Source: Nitrospira sp. (GTDB lineage: Bacteria > Nitrospirota > Nitrospiria > Nitrospirales > Nitrospiraceae). Taken from it: DNA of 61,139 bases. The notes below the pieces were generated by a model, which was not told the DNA's origin, did not search any database, and saw only the letters and a list, made by a program, of their open reading frames with translations. Of this stretch, positions 18,545 through 27,022 are shown piece after piece (position 1 is the stretch's first letter; each line of letters opens with the position of its first letter). The stretch lies in NCBI GenBank assembly GCA_005116895.1, contig SWDO01000004.1, positions 358,642-419,780 on the forward strand. Direction: 5' to 3'. The translations under genes and the position numbers were made by a program.

Positions 18545-18981
18545 GTCGAGGAAGCTGACATTGCCGTGGATTCGTCCGGCTCGGTTGGAGTTTGGACGGC
18601 CTTGTGCTTGAGGGCGCGACCCTTGTCAGGGGTTGGATCAATGACCAGGCCATACACGTCTCGTCCTTCATGGCCTTCCGGTAAATATTCAGTAATGGGC
18701 ATCCCGTCTTCGCGAACAAAAAGGAGGCAGTGACAGTATTTGTAGATTTGCATTTCATCGCATGCGCAGATCCACCGACGGAGCTTGGCTTCGGCTTCTT
18801 TGTCCTTATAAAAGTTACAGGGGCAGAGCGGTTTCCCGAGTTCGTCGATATGAGACGCTAATCCCTTCACCACCGCCTCCGTCACGGCAGGGTTGGGATG
18901 CATCATGGTTCCGCTTTTCTCGGCAAACCCTTGTACGAACTTTCGTATCTTCTCGAGACTTTCCTGTGTCGGCTCAGCCAT
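18541..18981 (-). CDS. Ferredoxin:thioredoxin reductase catalytic subunit
   Basis: A 146-residue protein carrying the FTR beta-chain cysteine pattern: CPC, 17 residues on CAC, eight residues on CHC. In known FTRs these seven or so cysteines hold a 4Fe-4S cluster next to a redox-active disulfide that reduces thioredoxin with electrons from ferredoxin. The N-terminal helix EKIRKFVQGFAEKSG is also typical. The C-terminal ~45 residues (RDVYGLVIDPTPDKG onward) are an extension. No variable (alpha) chain is nearby. GAGGAGGAGG precedes the ATG. It heads the minus-strand cluster that includes the two-component system. Confidence 0.85.
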   Translation of the reverse strand: MAEPTQESLEKIRKFVQGFAEKSGTMMHPNPAVTEAVVKGLASHIDELGKPLCPCNFYKDKEAEAKLRRWICACDEMQIYKYCHCLLFVREDGMPITEYLPEGHEGRDVYGLVIDPTPDKGRALKHKAVQTPTEPDESTAMSASST

Positions 18982-19080
18982 GGACCTCCTCCTCTCGAGC
19001 GACGATGGGCAGAACCGCTAGTTTACAAGGGTAATTCACTGCTTTACAATCCGTCCCTTCAGCCGATTTCATACCCAGTC

Positions 19081-22077
19081 ATGACAGATATGTCGAGTCA
19101 ACAGATCCTGCTACTGCGGCTGGTCCGCGAGTTGAGTTTGGCGGTCGCAGAGCCGCTGGTGACCCGTTTACCGCAGGCCACTGGTAAACCGGATGCCGCG
19201 GCACAGGCGCTCACCTTGCTCGATGAACTCCAAGAGTTGTCGGAGAAAGCAGCCACTGCGGCGCTAGCGGCATTGCCTGAGCTCGCCCAGCGGGCTGGTC
19301 TCGCGCACACTCTACTCTGGCTCGATCTGGGTGTTGTCCTGACACAATCCTCAGGCGCATCTGCCCTGAAATATTTCAAGGATAGTCCCATGGTTCTCGG
19401 GCTGATCGAACCAGTCGATGCACGCACCGAGGTCCTGACAATCGGTCTGGAAATCGCCGAGCAGGATGCCAATGTCGCGCTCGAATACATTCGATGTGCC
19501 CCGCAGATTCTAAGCACCGTCACCCCGAACAAATTGCGATCATGGCTCGATATCGGTATTGAACTGACCGAGGTCAATGTCGTCGTCGGCCTTGAGTTTA
19601 TTCGACAGATCTTCAATCTCGCCCCTGTGCTGCCTCTGGAAAGTGTGAGGGATTGGGCAACCTTGGGCATGAAATTGATTATACCGAATAGCCTCGGGAA
19701 GCCGGATTACGTGGCGACCATGGAGTATCTCAGGACCAGCCCGGCCATTCTTCGAAACATCGAACACCCAGCCGTTCGGGAAAAGGTCGTGTCCCTGTGC
19801 CTCGTGTTAGCTGAACATTCCCCCGAGTCCAGCATGATGTGGCTCGCAGAGTCACCCGACCTCTTAGGAACGTTGCCGTCACTGGAATGGCGCATCCGGC
19901 TCTTGCAGTTCGGCGCGTTGCTTGCTGAAAAGTATGCTGACGTGACACTCGAGTACCTGCGTCGCGCCCCTGAACTTGTCCGACTCATCGGACATGGGCC
20001 CGACGCGTTCACGAGATTTGAGAATTGGTTTACGGCTGGGATGGAAGTCGCGGCCTATAGCCAAGATGGCGCGCGGGCCTATTTTTCAGTGGAGTCCCGG
20101 AAAGCACTGGCGTCGGTCGAACTCGCCTTGAGCGGGGTGCCGTTTCGGCAGGTCGCGCGACGAGTGAAACTGTTCGTCCAGGGACTCTGTGGAACCGAGG
20201 TCGCTGTGACGGCGATTCCTGATTCTGTGACGTCCCCAGCCCATGCGACGGTCAGCGCAGACGGGAGCACCATTTCGTTGCCGGCGCTGCTCCGTCGGTA
20301 TCCGACGGCCGCGGAAAATGAGCGTCTCTATCTCGTGATGGCGGCTCATGAAGCTGGACACTTGGAATTCGGCACGTATCGACTCAGGCTCGAATCCCTG
20401 GCCGATCTGGTTGAAACTGTGCAACAGCGGTATGGTCGAACCAATGACGTGAGACCCGATACGCTGGCTGCTCTGTTTCAGCTCTATCCGAACCCCACTC
20501 TGGTGCGAGATCTCTGGACCGTGCTGGAAGATACGCGGATCGAATTCTTGCTGCACACCGAGTACCCAGGACTTCGGTGTGACCTCGCTCGATTGGCAGA
20601 GGAATCCATTACCCCACGTGATCCGGCTCAGGGGTTGACGGTGCAGGAGTTGATTGTTGACGGTCTCTTGAGACTCTCCACCGGTGAATCGGCTGATTCT
20701 GCGGTTCCCACGTCCGTCAAAGAAGAAGTGACGCTCCTTTGGAGCATGTCTGAATCCATTCTCAAAACCACAGCGACAGCTGAGGAAGTAGTTCGTGTCG
20801 TCGATGCGGTCTACCGGCGGATCGAAGAGCTGCTGGCGGCTCGCGGTGAGATGATACCGGCAGAGCGGTGCGAGGAACAACAAGATGTGGAAGCGGGACA
20901 GGCAACACCGGAGCAGCCGGGCGACCAATACCGCGCAGTGACTGATGTGGCCTATCGTGGCGCGATGAATCCGGAGTTCATCACGTGGAGTCAGGAACAG
21001 TTGGACCAGCAACACAAGCCTCCAACAGAATCGGACCGTTCGCTGGAAGAAAAGGTGCGGAACGGGGACCACGAATCCGGAAGCCAAGACATGTTACGCG
21101 AAGGGCGATCATTGCCGTCGGTTGTTGAGGAATGCCTGACCCTTGAGGTCGATGCCCAACAGATACAGGAAACAATGGCTCATGGCGAACGAGCCATTCT
21201 TTACCCTGAATGGGACTATCGGATTGAGGATTACCGGATGAATTGGTGTCGTGTGGTGGAACGGCCAGCGGACTCCGGGTCCGACGACTTCGTCACGGAG
21301 ACGTTGGTTTCCCGGCAGAGTACCGTCAAGTCGCTGCGCCGATTTTTTGAAGGCTTGCGTCCTCCAGCCTTCCGCCGCATGGCGGGGCCACCTGATGGAG
21401 AAGAGGTGGATCTCGATGCCGTGGTCCGACGAGCAGGGGAACAGCGCGCAGGCATGGAAGGCGACGATCGGCTGTACATCCGGCGGGAAAAGCGAGAACG
21501 CGACGTAGCAGTGGCGTTCCTCATTGATATCAGTGGATCAACCAGCCGGGACCTCGGAACCGGTCGGCGGGTGATCGACATTGAGAAGGAAGGTCTGGTA
21601 CTCCTGTGTGAAGCGCTGGATGCCGTTGGTGATCAGTATGGACTCTATGCCTACTCGGGCCAAGGACGAGGAAGGGTCGAGTTTCTCACGATCAAAGACT
21701 TCGACGATCGACTCGGGGCGGCGACGGCTCATCGGCTTGGTGGCTTGGCTCCTCGTCATCAGAATAGAGACGGGGCGGCGATCCGGCACGCCACGGCGAA
21801 GCTGGTGGCGCGGGAGGCGAAGAACCGCGTCCTCGTGCTGTTGAGCGACGGTAGACCATTGGACGATCAGTACAAGGATGAATATTCGTTGGAAGATACG
21901 AAAGCGGCACTCCGGGAGGCACGACAACGGGGAGTCGAGACCTTTTGCGTCACGATCGACCGGGAAGCAGAGACCTATCTGCATCGCATGTATGCAGAGG
22001 CGCGGTACTGTGTCATTCATAGCGTCGAAGCCCTTCCAACCAAGTTGCCGCTCATTTACAGGCAATTGACAGCCTAG
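19081..22077 (+). CDS. NorD/CbbO-type von Willebrand A domain protein
   Basis: The frame is open from 18898, but the first 61 codons overlap the divergent FTR gene; the ATG at 19081 gives 998 residues. The N-terminal ~350 residues contain about six helical repeats of roughly 40 residues with ALEYIR/APQIL-like cores. A zinc-site motif AAHEAGHLEFG follows at about residues 420-430. The C-terminal VWA domain carries the MIDAS motif DISGSTS, with LLSDGRPLDD later. NorD and CbbO proteins work with a MoxR-type AAA+ ATPase (NorQ/CbbQ) to activate metalloenzymes. No such ATPase is next to it here, so the client is unknown. Confidence 0.8.
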   Translation: MTDMSSQQILLLRLVRELSLAVAEPLVTRLPQATGKPDAAAQALTLLDELQELSEKAATAALAALPELAQRAGLAHTLLWLDLGVVLTQSSGASALKYFKDSPMVLGLIEPVDARTEVLTIGLEIAEQDANVALEYIRCAPQILSTVTPNKLRSWLDIGIELTEVNVVVGLEFIRQIFNLAPVLPLESVRDWATLGMKLIIPNSLGKPDYVATMEYLRTSPAILRNIEHPAVREKVVSLCLVLAEHSPESSMMWLAESPDLLGTLPSLEWRIRLLQFGALLAEKYADVTLEYLRRAPELVRLIGHGPDAFTRFENWFTAGMEVAAYSQDGARAYFSVESRKALASVELALSGVPFRQVARRVKLFVQGLCGTEVAVTAIPDSVTSPAHATVSADGSTISLPALLRRYPTAAENERLYLVMAAHEAGHLEFGTYRLRLESLADLVETVQQRYGRTNDVRPDTLAALFQLYPNPTLVRDLWTVLEDTRIEFLLHTEYPGLRCDLARLAEESITPRDPAQGLTVQELIVDGLLRLSTGESADSAVPTSVKEEVTLLWSMSESILKTTATAEEVVRVVDAVYRRIEELLAARGEMIPAERCEEQQDVEAGQATPEQPGDQYRAVTDVAYRGAMNPEFITWSQEQLDQQHKPPTESDRSLEEKVRNGDHESGSQDMLREGRSLPSVVEECLTLEVDAQQIQETMAHGERAILYPEWDYRIEDYRMNWCRVVERPADSGSDDFVTETLVSRQSTVKSLRRFFEGLRPPAFRRMAGPPDGEEVDLDAVVRRAGEQRAGMEGDDRLYIRREKRERDVAVAFLIDISGSTSRDLGTGRRVIDIEKEGLVLLCEALDAVGDQYGLYAYSGQGRGRVEFLTIKDFDDRLGAATAHRLGGLAPRHQNRDGAAIRHATAKLVAREAKNRVLVLLSDGRPLDDQYKDEYSLEDTKAALREARQRGVETFCVTIDREAETYLHRMYAEARYCVIHSVEALPTKLPLIYRQLTA

Positions 22078-22090
22078 CTCCATCAAGCGT

Positions 22091-22498
22091 ATGACGAACT
22101 CGACAGGAAAGCCGACGGTTCCCCCCTGGTTGTATAAGCTTTTCACGGGGCATCAGTATCCCTATGTCCGTCGCTTAGCCAAGTTTGGACAGGTGGTGAA
22201 GCCCGGCGAAGATCGTGCGGAGCCGACGAAGGAGATGATCGAAGCCAAGTTCTGGGACGTCTATCCTCGTTGCCGCGCGAAGGTGCTGCAGGAAGTCAAG
22301 GTAGGGATGATCGTGGTCTTTCATGACTTGGCTGAGTATCCTCCGGGTGGCTTTCAGGCACTGGTCGACAATCCGGAAGAGTTTCTGGCAACAACATTCG
22401 GCAAGAAGAAGATCAAGGTCAATTTTTATGACGAAGATAATTTCGTCTGCACGATCAACTTTAAAGTTGCGGGCTGGACGGAGCACGAACATGCGTGA
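22091..22498 (+). CDS. Conserved-looking protein of unknown function
   Basis: A 135-residue soluble protein lacking signal or membrane segments, starting 13 bp after the VWA gene. Notable stretches are PWLYKLFTGHQYPYVRRLAKFGQ, a KFWDVYPRCRAKVLQEVKVG segment with one Cys, and a C-terminal beta-rich part KIKVNFYDEDNFVCTINFKVAG. I recognise no family. The close spacing suggests cotranscription with the VWA protein. Confidence 0.6.
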   Translation: MTNSTGKPTVPPWLYKLFTGHQYPYVRRLAKFGQVVKPGEDRAEPTKEMIEAKFWDVYPRCRAKVLQEVKVGMIVVFHDLAEYPPGGFQALVDNPEEFLATTFGKKKIKVNFYDEDNFVCTINFKVAGWTEHEHA

Positions 22499-22530
22499 GG
22501 AGTTAGGGGTGAGGCGTCAGGGGATTGTGC

Positions 22531-22562
22531 GCTTCACGTTTCACGTTTCACGATTCACGAGG
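22531..22562 (+). repeat. Short tandem TTCACG repeat before mdh
   Basis: Four near-identical units of six to seven bases (GCTTCACG, TTTCACG, TTTCACG, ATTCACGAG) stand immediately before the mdh start. The motif matches the GCTTCACGAG parts of the spacers at 10521-10590 and 60801-60888. Confidence 0.75.
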
Positions 22563-22567
22563 TAGCA

Positions 22568-23509
22568 ATGATGGCACGACCGAAAATCACGGTAGTCGGC
22601 GCGGGGAACGTCGGGGGGACGACGGCGCAGCGGTTGGCTGAGAAGAATCTCTACGACGTGGTCTTGGTCGATATTGCCCCAGGGGTTCCACAGGGCAAGG
22701 CACTCGATATTTCACAGGCGGGGCCAGTCTGTGGGTACAACTCCCGAGTCGTCGGCACGAATGGGTATGAAGAAACTGCTGGCTCATCGATTGCCGTGAT
22801 CACGTCCGGCATGCCAAGAAAGCCGGGCATGAGTCGTGACGAGTTGTTGGCGACGAATGCGAAAATCGTCAAATCTGTCGTCTCGGAACTAGTCTCCCGC
22901 TCTCCGGACATTATCCTGATCCTTGTGACCAACCCCTTGGACGCCATGGTCCATGTGGCGCGTTCCGTCAGTGGTTTGCCGAAATCGAGAATCATCGGCA
23001 TGGCGGGTGTGTTGGACTCGGCAAGAATGCGGACTTTTATTGCCGCCGAACTCAACGTACCAGCCACGGAAGTGCAGGCTATGGTGTTGGGCGGTCACGG
23101 GGATACGATGGTGCCGCTGCCGCGCTATACCACTGTGAGGGGCAGGCCTGTGTCGGAACTGATGTCGAAAGAGAAACTCGACGCCATCGTCAAACGAACA
23201 CGGGATGGTGGAGCTGAAATCGTCGGTCTCTTGAAAACGGGCAGTGCCTTCTATGCTCCATCTGCTTCGGCGGTGGCGATGGTTGAATCGATCCATAAGG
23301 ACGAGAAGCAGGTGATGCCTTGCGCGGTCTTATGTGACGGGGAGTATGGACTGAAGGACGTCGTCGTCGGCGTGCCAGTGAAGATCGGCCGGGGCGGGGC
23401 CGAGCAGATTCTGGAATATGAACTGACGAGTGATGAGCGGGCGGCGTTGGACACGTCGGCCAACGCGGTGCGGGACCTCTGTCGTACCGTGGATCGGCTG
23501 ATGGCCTAA
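22568..23509 (+). CDS. mdh: Malate dehydrogenase (LDH-like type)
   Basis: A 313-residue NAD-dependent enzyme interconverting malate and oxaloacetate. The Rossmann motif is [11 protein letters not shown]. The substrate loop [14 protein letters not shown] carries the arginine pair of malate rather than lactate specificity. VTNPLDAM and the catalytic [10 protein letters not shown] histidine are also present. In autotrophic Nitrospira-like bacteria it would serve the oxidative or reductive TCA cycle. The start follows a repeat array; the GAGG before the ATG comes from the last repeat unit. Confidence 0.96.
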   Translation: MMARPKITVVGAGNVGGTTAQRLAEKNLYDVVLVDIAPGVPQGKALDISQAGPVCGYNSRVVGTNGYEETAGSSIAVITSGMPRKPGMSRDELLATNAKIVKSVVSELVSRSPDIILILVTNPLDAMVHVARSVSGLPKSRIIGMAGVLDSARMRTFIAAELNVPATEVQAMVLGGHGDTMVPLPRYTTVRGRPVSELMSKEKLDAIVKRTRDGGAEIVGLLKTGSAFYAPSASAVAMVESIHKDEKQVMPCAVLCDGEYGLKDVVVGVPVKIGRGGAEQILEYELTSDERAALDTSANAVRDLCRTVDRLMA

Positions 23510-23581
23510 GGAACCTCCTTTACCATCATCTCACGTGCCTCTGGGTGGCCGGCGTCGTGCCGACGAAGGTCATTCGTGCGC

Positions 23582-23611
23582 TTGACATTCGAAGAAACAC
23601 TGCAGTACAGA
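23582..23611 (+). promoter_or_regulatory. Candidate sigma70-type promoter of the PuuD-like gene
   Basis: TTGACA at 23582-23587, then 18 bases, then TACAGA at 23606-23611, about 40 bp before the ATG of the membrane protein. The -35 is perfect and the -10 is weak. Confidence 0.45.
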
Positions 23612-23649
23612 CAATAGGTTAGATAGTTAACCGTTCAGAGGAGAGAGCA

Positions 23650-24237
23650 ATGAAATTTCTTGAAAGTCCGATGCAGACGATGGGGGTGGGATTTGTGCTC
23701 ACCATCGTGTTGGTAGGGATATATTTGGGGTTAACCGGTATTGGTGCGGGTGAAGCCGAGTGGGCCTCCCTGGTCCTTCGCTGGGTGCACTTCCTGGCCG
23801 GGATCACCTGGATCGGGCTCTTGTATTTCTTCAACTTGATCAATGCCTCGTTCTTGAAAAGCCTGGATGGGCCGACCAAGAACATTGTGATTCCGAAACT
23901 GATGCCGGCTGCACTCAATTGGTTCCGACATGGAGCCACTGTCACTGTGGTGGCAGGGGTGTTGTTGTATGGCCACATGTATCATAAAGGCGGAACAGGA
24001 GCGGTGGCCTTGGCGATTGGTGGGTTGCTCGGTATCATCATGATGGGCAACGTCCACGGCATTATCTGGCCGAACCAGAAAAAGATCATTGCCGCTGTCA
24101 CTGCGGCCGCACAGGGCACTCCGGCGCCACCTGAGATGGCGCAATGGGGACGGACCGCCTTGCTGGCCTCTCGCGTGAATTTCATGCTTTCGATTCCCAT
24201 GCTGTTTTTCATGGGAGCCGGCAGCCATTTCCGATAG
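23650..24237 (+). CDS. PuuD-like (urate oxidase N-terminal-type) membrane protein
   Basis: A 195-residue integral membrane protein with about five hydrophobic segments. The conserved histidine contexts LRWVHFLAGITWIGLLYFFN, WFRHGATVTV and MGNVHGIIWPNQKKII resemble the membrane domain found at the N-terminus of bacterial urate hydroxylase PuuD, in which histidines may bind haem. The cytochrome part of PuuD is missing, so urate oxidation cannot be claimed. AGAGGAGAG precedes the ATG. It is followed by a terminator, so it is probably monocistronic. Confidence 0.6.
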   Translation: MKFLESPMQTMGVGFVLTIVLVGIYLGLTGIGAGEAEWASLVLRWVHFLAGITWIGLLYFFNLINASFLKSLDGPTKNIVIPKLMPAALNWFRHGATVTVVAGVLLYGHMYHKGGTGAVALAIGGLLGIIMMGNVHGIIWPNQKKIIAAVTAAAQGTPAPPEMAQWGRTALLASRVNFMLSIPMLFFMGAGSHFR

Positions 24238-24252
24238 AACTCATACTTTTCT

Positions 24253-24288
24253 TTGGCCGGTGGGGTTGACCTACCGGCCAAGTTTTAT
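24253..24288 (+). terminator. Rho-independent terminator after PuuD-like gene
   Basis: Nine-bp perfect stem TTGGCCGGT (24253-24261) / ACCGGCCAA (24273-24281), loop of 11 bases, then GTTTTAT. Confidence 0.8.
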
Positions 24289-24452
24289 CTCCAGACCTTA
24301 TTTCTTCTGCCCCTCTATACCCAGCATCAGAGTAGGTCCCCTAGTCCTAACTGCTTGAGATTCAGGCCTATTTAGGCTCGTCGCCTTGACGGATGAAGAG
24401 GTGGAGCCGTATAGTACGGCTTGAACTTTGGGAAGTCACTGAGCGGATAGTT

Positions 24453-25757
24453 ATGCCTACTGCTACAGAACCACGCCTTGTCCAACAGATGGAGGGTGCT
24501 CCTTGGGAGATTGAGGGGTACCTCAAAGTCGGTGGCTATGAAGCCTGGAAGCGTTGTGTGAAAGAGTTGAAGGCGACTCAAGTGATTGACGAGCTGAAGA
24601 AGTCAGGCCTGCGAGGGCGGGGTGGAGCAGGGTTTCCTACAGGAATTAAATGGGACAAGGTTCTGAACCATCGAGTCCCTGAACGCTATTTCGTGTGTAA
24701 TGCTGGGGAGCACGAACCGGGTACGTTCAAAGATCGCCACTTATTGAAAACGTTGCCGCATCAGTTGATCGAAGGCTGTCTGATCGCGTCCCGCACGGTC
24801 AATGCGAAGGCGTCCTTCATCTATATCAATCATGAATATCACGAAGAACAGCAGAATCTGAAGAAGGCCATCGCCCAAGCACGAGAGCGTGGGTTTATCG
24901 GGAAGAATGTGCTTGGTAGCGGGATCGACATTGAGCTGGAGATTTTTGACGGCCATGGCAGCTATGTGGCTGGTGAAGAGACGGCTATGCTTGAGTCGAT
25001 GCAAGGCCGTCCAGCGATGCCGCGACAGAAGCCGCCGTTCTATCCAACGGACTTCGGCCTCTATGGCAAACCGACTCTTGTCAACAACGTGGAGACGCTG
25101 TGCAACATTCCACGGATTCTCTATAAAGGTTCCTCATGGTTCACGCAGGTGGGGACGGAGAAGTGTCCGGGGACAATGATGTTTTCATTGAGTGGGGCGG
25201 TCAATCGTCCTGGCGTGTACGAAATGCCCATGGGTGTGACCATCCGCGAGGTGATTCAGCAATGTGGTGGCGGAGTGCCGAATGGCCGCAAGATCAAGGC
25301 TGTCTTTCCCGGTGGTCCAGCCTTCCCTATGGTGACGGCGGATCAGCTTGATCTCATGATGGACTTCGATTCGCTGAAAAAAGCCGGCACGGGGTTAGGC
25401 TCAGCCGGGATGATCGTCGTAGACGAAGCGACCTGCATGGTGGCAAAAACGCTACACTTTTCAAATTTTTTCAAGAACGAGAGTTGTGGGCAATGTCCTC
25501 CTTGTCGAATGGGGACGATGAACCTTGCCGCACTGATGACGAAGATCGAAGAAGGCAACGGCACACAGAAAGATCTCGACAGCATGCTGCAGCTCTGCGG
25601 ATTTGTCAAAGGGACCGGATACTGTACCCTCGTGACCGGCGCATCGGTCTTGGTGCAGAGCAGTCTCAAGTTATTTCGTCACGAATATGAAGAGCATATT
25701 CGGCTGCAGCGGTGTCCCTCTCAGGAAGCACAGGCCGGGATGGTTGCGCATTCCTAG
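24453..25757 (+). CDS. nuoF: NuoF-like NADH-binding flavoprotein subunit
   Basis: The frame opens at 24393, but family length and N-terminus favour the ATG at 24453 (434 residues). The NADH/FMN site is visible in GLRGRGGAGFPTGIKWD and VCNAGEHEPGTFKDRHLL, then GSYVAGEETAMLESMQG, a soluble-ligand-binding (SLBB) region, and the C-terminal 4Fe-4S ligands ESCGQCPPCR plus a later Cys. In complex I this subunit takes electrons from NADH. Here no other nuo genes are nearby; the next gene is a 2Fe-2S ferredoxin 8 bp away. A small NADH:ferredoxin module is therefore possible. Confidence 0.9.
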   Translation: MPTATEPRLVQQMEGAPWEIEGYLKVGGYEAWKRCVKELKATQVIDELKKSGLRGRGGAGFPTGIKWDKVLNHRVPERYFVCNAGEHEPGTFKDRHLLKTLPHQLIEGCLIASRTVNAKASFIYINHEYHEEQQNLKKAIAQARERGFIGKNVLGSGIDIELEIFDGHGSYVAGEETAMLESMQGRPAMPRQKPPFYPTDFGLYGKPTLVNNVETLCNIPRILYKGSSWFTQVGTEKCPGTMMFSLSGAVNRPGVYEMPMGVTIREVIQQCGGGVPNGRKIKAVFPGGPAFPMVTADQLDLMMDFDSLKKAGTGLGSAGMIVVDEATCMVAKTLHFSNFFKNESCGQCPPCRMGTMNLAALMTKIEEGNGTQKDLDSMLQLCGFVKGTGYCTLVTGASVLVQSSLKLFRHEYEEHIRLQRCPSQEAQAGMVAHS

Positions 25758-25765
25758 GAGGGATC

Positions 25766-26101
25766 ATGCCGCGGGTGACATTTCTTCATTCCGATGGGCG
25801 AAGTGGGGACGTGGAAGAGAACATTTCGCTTCTCCAGGCCGCGAAAGAAGTGGGATTTCGATTAAACAACGACTGCGGAGGAAATGCCTCCTGCACAACC
25901 TGCCGAGTGGAGGTCCAGATGGGGCAGGAGCATCTCTCGGAGATCGATTTCGACGAGCAAGACCTATTGGATCGGGAAGCGTTGACGCAGCCATGGCATC
26001 GCCTGGCGTGCCAAGCACGTGTCTTGGGGGATGTCGTGGTGCGTGTGCCGGAAGCCAAATGGGAGAATCCAAGGACAGCCACGTCCGAAGCATGGGGTTG
26101 A
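25766..26101 (+). CDS. 2Fe-2S ferredoxin
   Basis: A 111-residue ferredoxin with the ligand pattern of adrenodoxin/plant-type proteins: DCGGNASCTTC followed by a fourth Cys in RLACQARV. It starts at the ATG at 25766 with TAGGAGGGATC in front, 8 bp after nuoF, and is surely cotranscribed. The basic/acidic balance (EEHLSEIDFDEQDLLD) gives an acidic face typical of electron carriers. It may pass electrons between the NuoF-like flavoprotein and partners such as the ferredoxin-dependent enzymes implied by the FTR gene. Confidence 0.88.
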   Translation: MPRVTFLHSDGRSGDVEENISLLQAAKEVGFRLNNDCGGNASCTTCRVEVQMGQEHLSEIDFDEQDLLDREALTQPWHRLACQARVLGDVVVRVPEAKWENPRTATSEAWG

Positions 26102-26177
26102 TATTCGAGCAAGAGGTGTTAGACTATCACACTAGCTCGCGGTGGTGAGCTAGAACGATCTATAGAGGAGGAAGCTA

Positions 26178-26498
26178 ATGGTTACGATTACACAGGTTGC
26201 GGAACAGAAGATACGGGAGCTGATGGCTGAAGAGAAGGACGTAGTTGGACTGCGGGTGTATGTCCGTGGTGGTGGGTGCAATGGCTACCAGTACGGCATG
26301 GCCTTCGAGTCCAAAATGGCCGAGGATGACACCGTCATCGAGAAGGGTGATGTAAAGGTCATCATGGATTCTCAGAGCGCGCCGTTGCTTCAAGGTGCGG
26401 AAGTGGACTACGTGGACAGCGTGCAGGGTTCTGGCTTTTCGATCAAGAATCCTCAGGCCAAAACGACGTGCGGCTGCGGCAGCTCGTTTAGCGCATAA
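26178..26498 (+). CDS. erpA: A-type iron-sulfur carrier (ErpA/IscA family)
   Basis: A 106-residue HesB/IscA-family protein. The three cluster-binding cysteines are visible: one in RGGGCNGYQYGM and two in the C-terminal TTCGCGSSF. It accepts Fe-S clusters and delivers them to apo-targets. GAGGAGGAAGC precedes the ATG. Its place directly after the NuoF-like protein and ferredoxin, both Fe-S proteins, suits that role. A strong hairpin terminator follows. Confidence 0.92.
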   Translation: MVTITQVAEQKIRELMAEEKDVVGLRVYVRGGGCNGYQYGMAFESKMAEDDTVIEKGDVKVIMDSQSAPLLQGAEVDYVDSVQGSGFSIKNPQAKTTCGCGSSFSA

Positions 26499-26534
26499 AC
26501 GTCCTCGTGAGAATGCCGAGCATTGGACCTTTCA

Positions 26535-26570
26535 GCAAGGACCGCTCGTACCCCGAGCGGTCCTTGCTAT
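26535..26570 (+). terminator. Terminator after the Fe-S carrier gene
   Basis: Perfect 14-bp stem GCAAGGACCGCTCG (26535-26548) / CGAGCGGTCCTTGC (26554-26567) with a five-base loop, followed by a short T/A tract. The next gene starts 31 bp later and must have its own promoter or be read by leak-through. Confidence 0.85.
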
Positions 26571-26600
26571 TTATACCTTCCACAAGAGATACGCAATCAA

Positions 26601-27005
26601 ATGTCGCAGGTACACGTGACGAGGCGCTATCGATTTTGCGCCGCCCACCGCCTGAACACGGATCTCCTTTCTCCTGAAGAGAATTGGGCTGTGTTCGGAA
26701 AATGTAACAATGTAAATGGTCACGGGCATAACTATGTTGCGCTGGTTACGGTCAAATGCGGGGTGCTACTGGGGGCGTCCGACCTTGACCGTCTCGACCA
26801 GGTAGTCAACGAGAGAATCGTCGAGCGCTTCGATCATCGTGACCTGAATGGCGATCCGGCCTTTACGGCCTGGACGACGACGGGGGAGAACCTCGTCAAA
26901 GTGATCTGGGACATCTTGGAGCCAGATCTGCCCACCGGCAGTCTACAAAAGGTCGGGGTCATCGAGACGAGAGATAACTACTTCGAATATGCGGGCGCCC
27001 AGTGA
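26601..27005 (+). CDS. 6-pyruvoyl-tetrahydropterin synthase family protein
   Basis: A 134-residue T-fold enzyme. The zinc histidines are in FCAAHRLN and NGHGHNY. The catalytic cysteine stands in FGKCNNVNGHGHNY, the spacing of PTPS-II enzymes (C-x3-N-GHGH) rather than the C-x3-HGH of E. coli QueD. The ending VIETRDNYFEYAG is typical. It is followed 17 bp later by folE, whose product dihydroneopterin triphosphate is the PTPS substrate. The enzyme may therefore make 6-pyruvoyl-tetrahydropterin, or the queuosine intermediate as QueD; queE lies far away at 59.3 kb. Confidence 0.85.
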   Translation: MSQVHVTRRYRFCAAHRLNTDLLSPEENWAVFGKCNNVNGHGHNYVALVTVKCGVLLGASDLDRLDQVVNERIVERFDHRDLNGDPAFTAWTTTGENLVKVIWDILEPDLPTGSLQKVGVIETRDNYFEYAGAQ

Positions 27006-27022
27006 ACGATTAGGGGGACTCC

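Noticed and set aside
18898..19080. Upstream extension of the VWA protein frame
   Set aside because: It overlaps the divergent FTR gene antisense. The ATG at 19081 fits family-like sequence better.
20086..21087. 333-codon minus-strand ORF inside the VWA gene
   Set aside because: Its composition is that of an antisense frame, and the plus strand encodes clear VWA/HExxH motifs over the same stretch.
23650..24237. Membrane protein as cytochrome or nitrite-related subunit
   Set aside because: It has no CxxCH haem motif. The histidine contexts match the PuuD membrane domain better.
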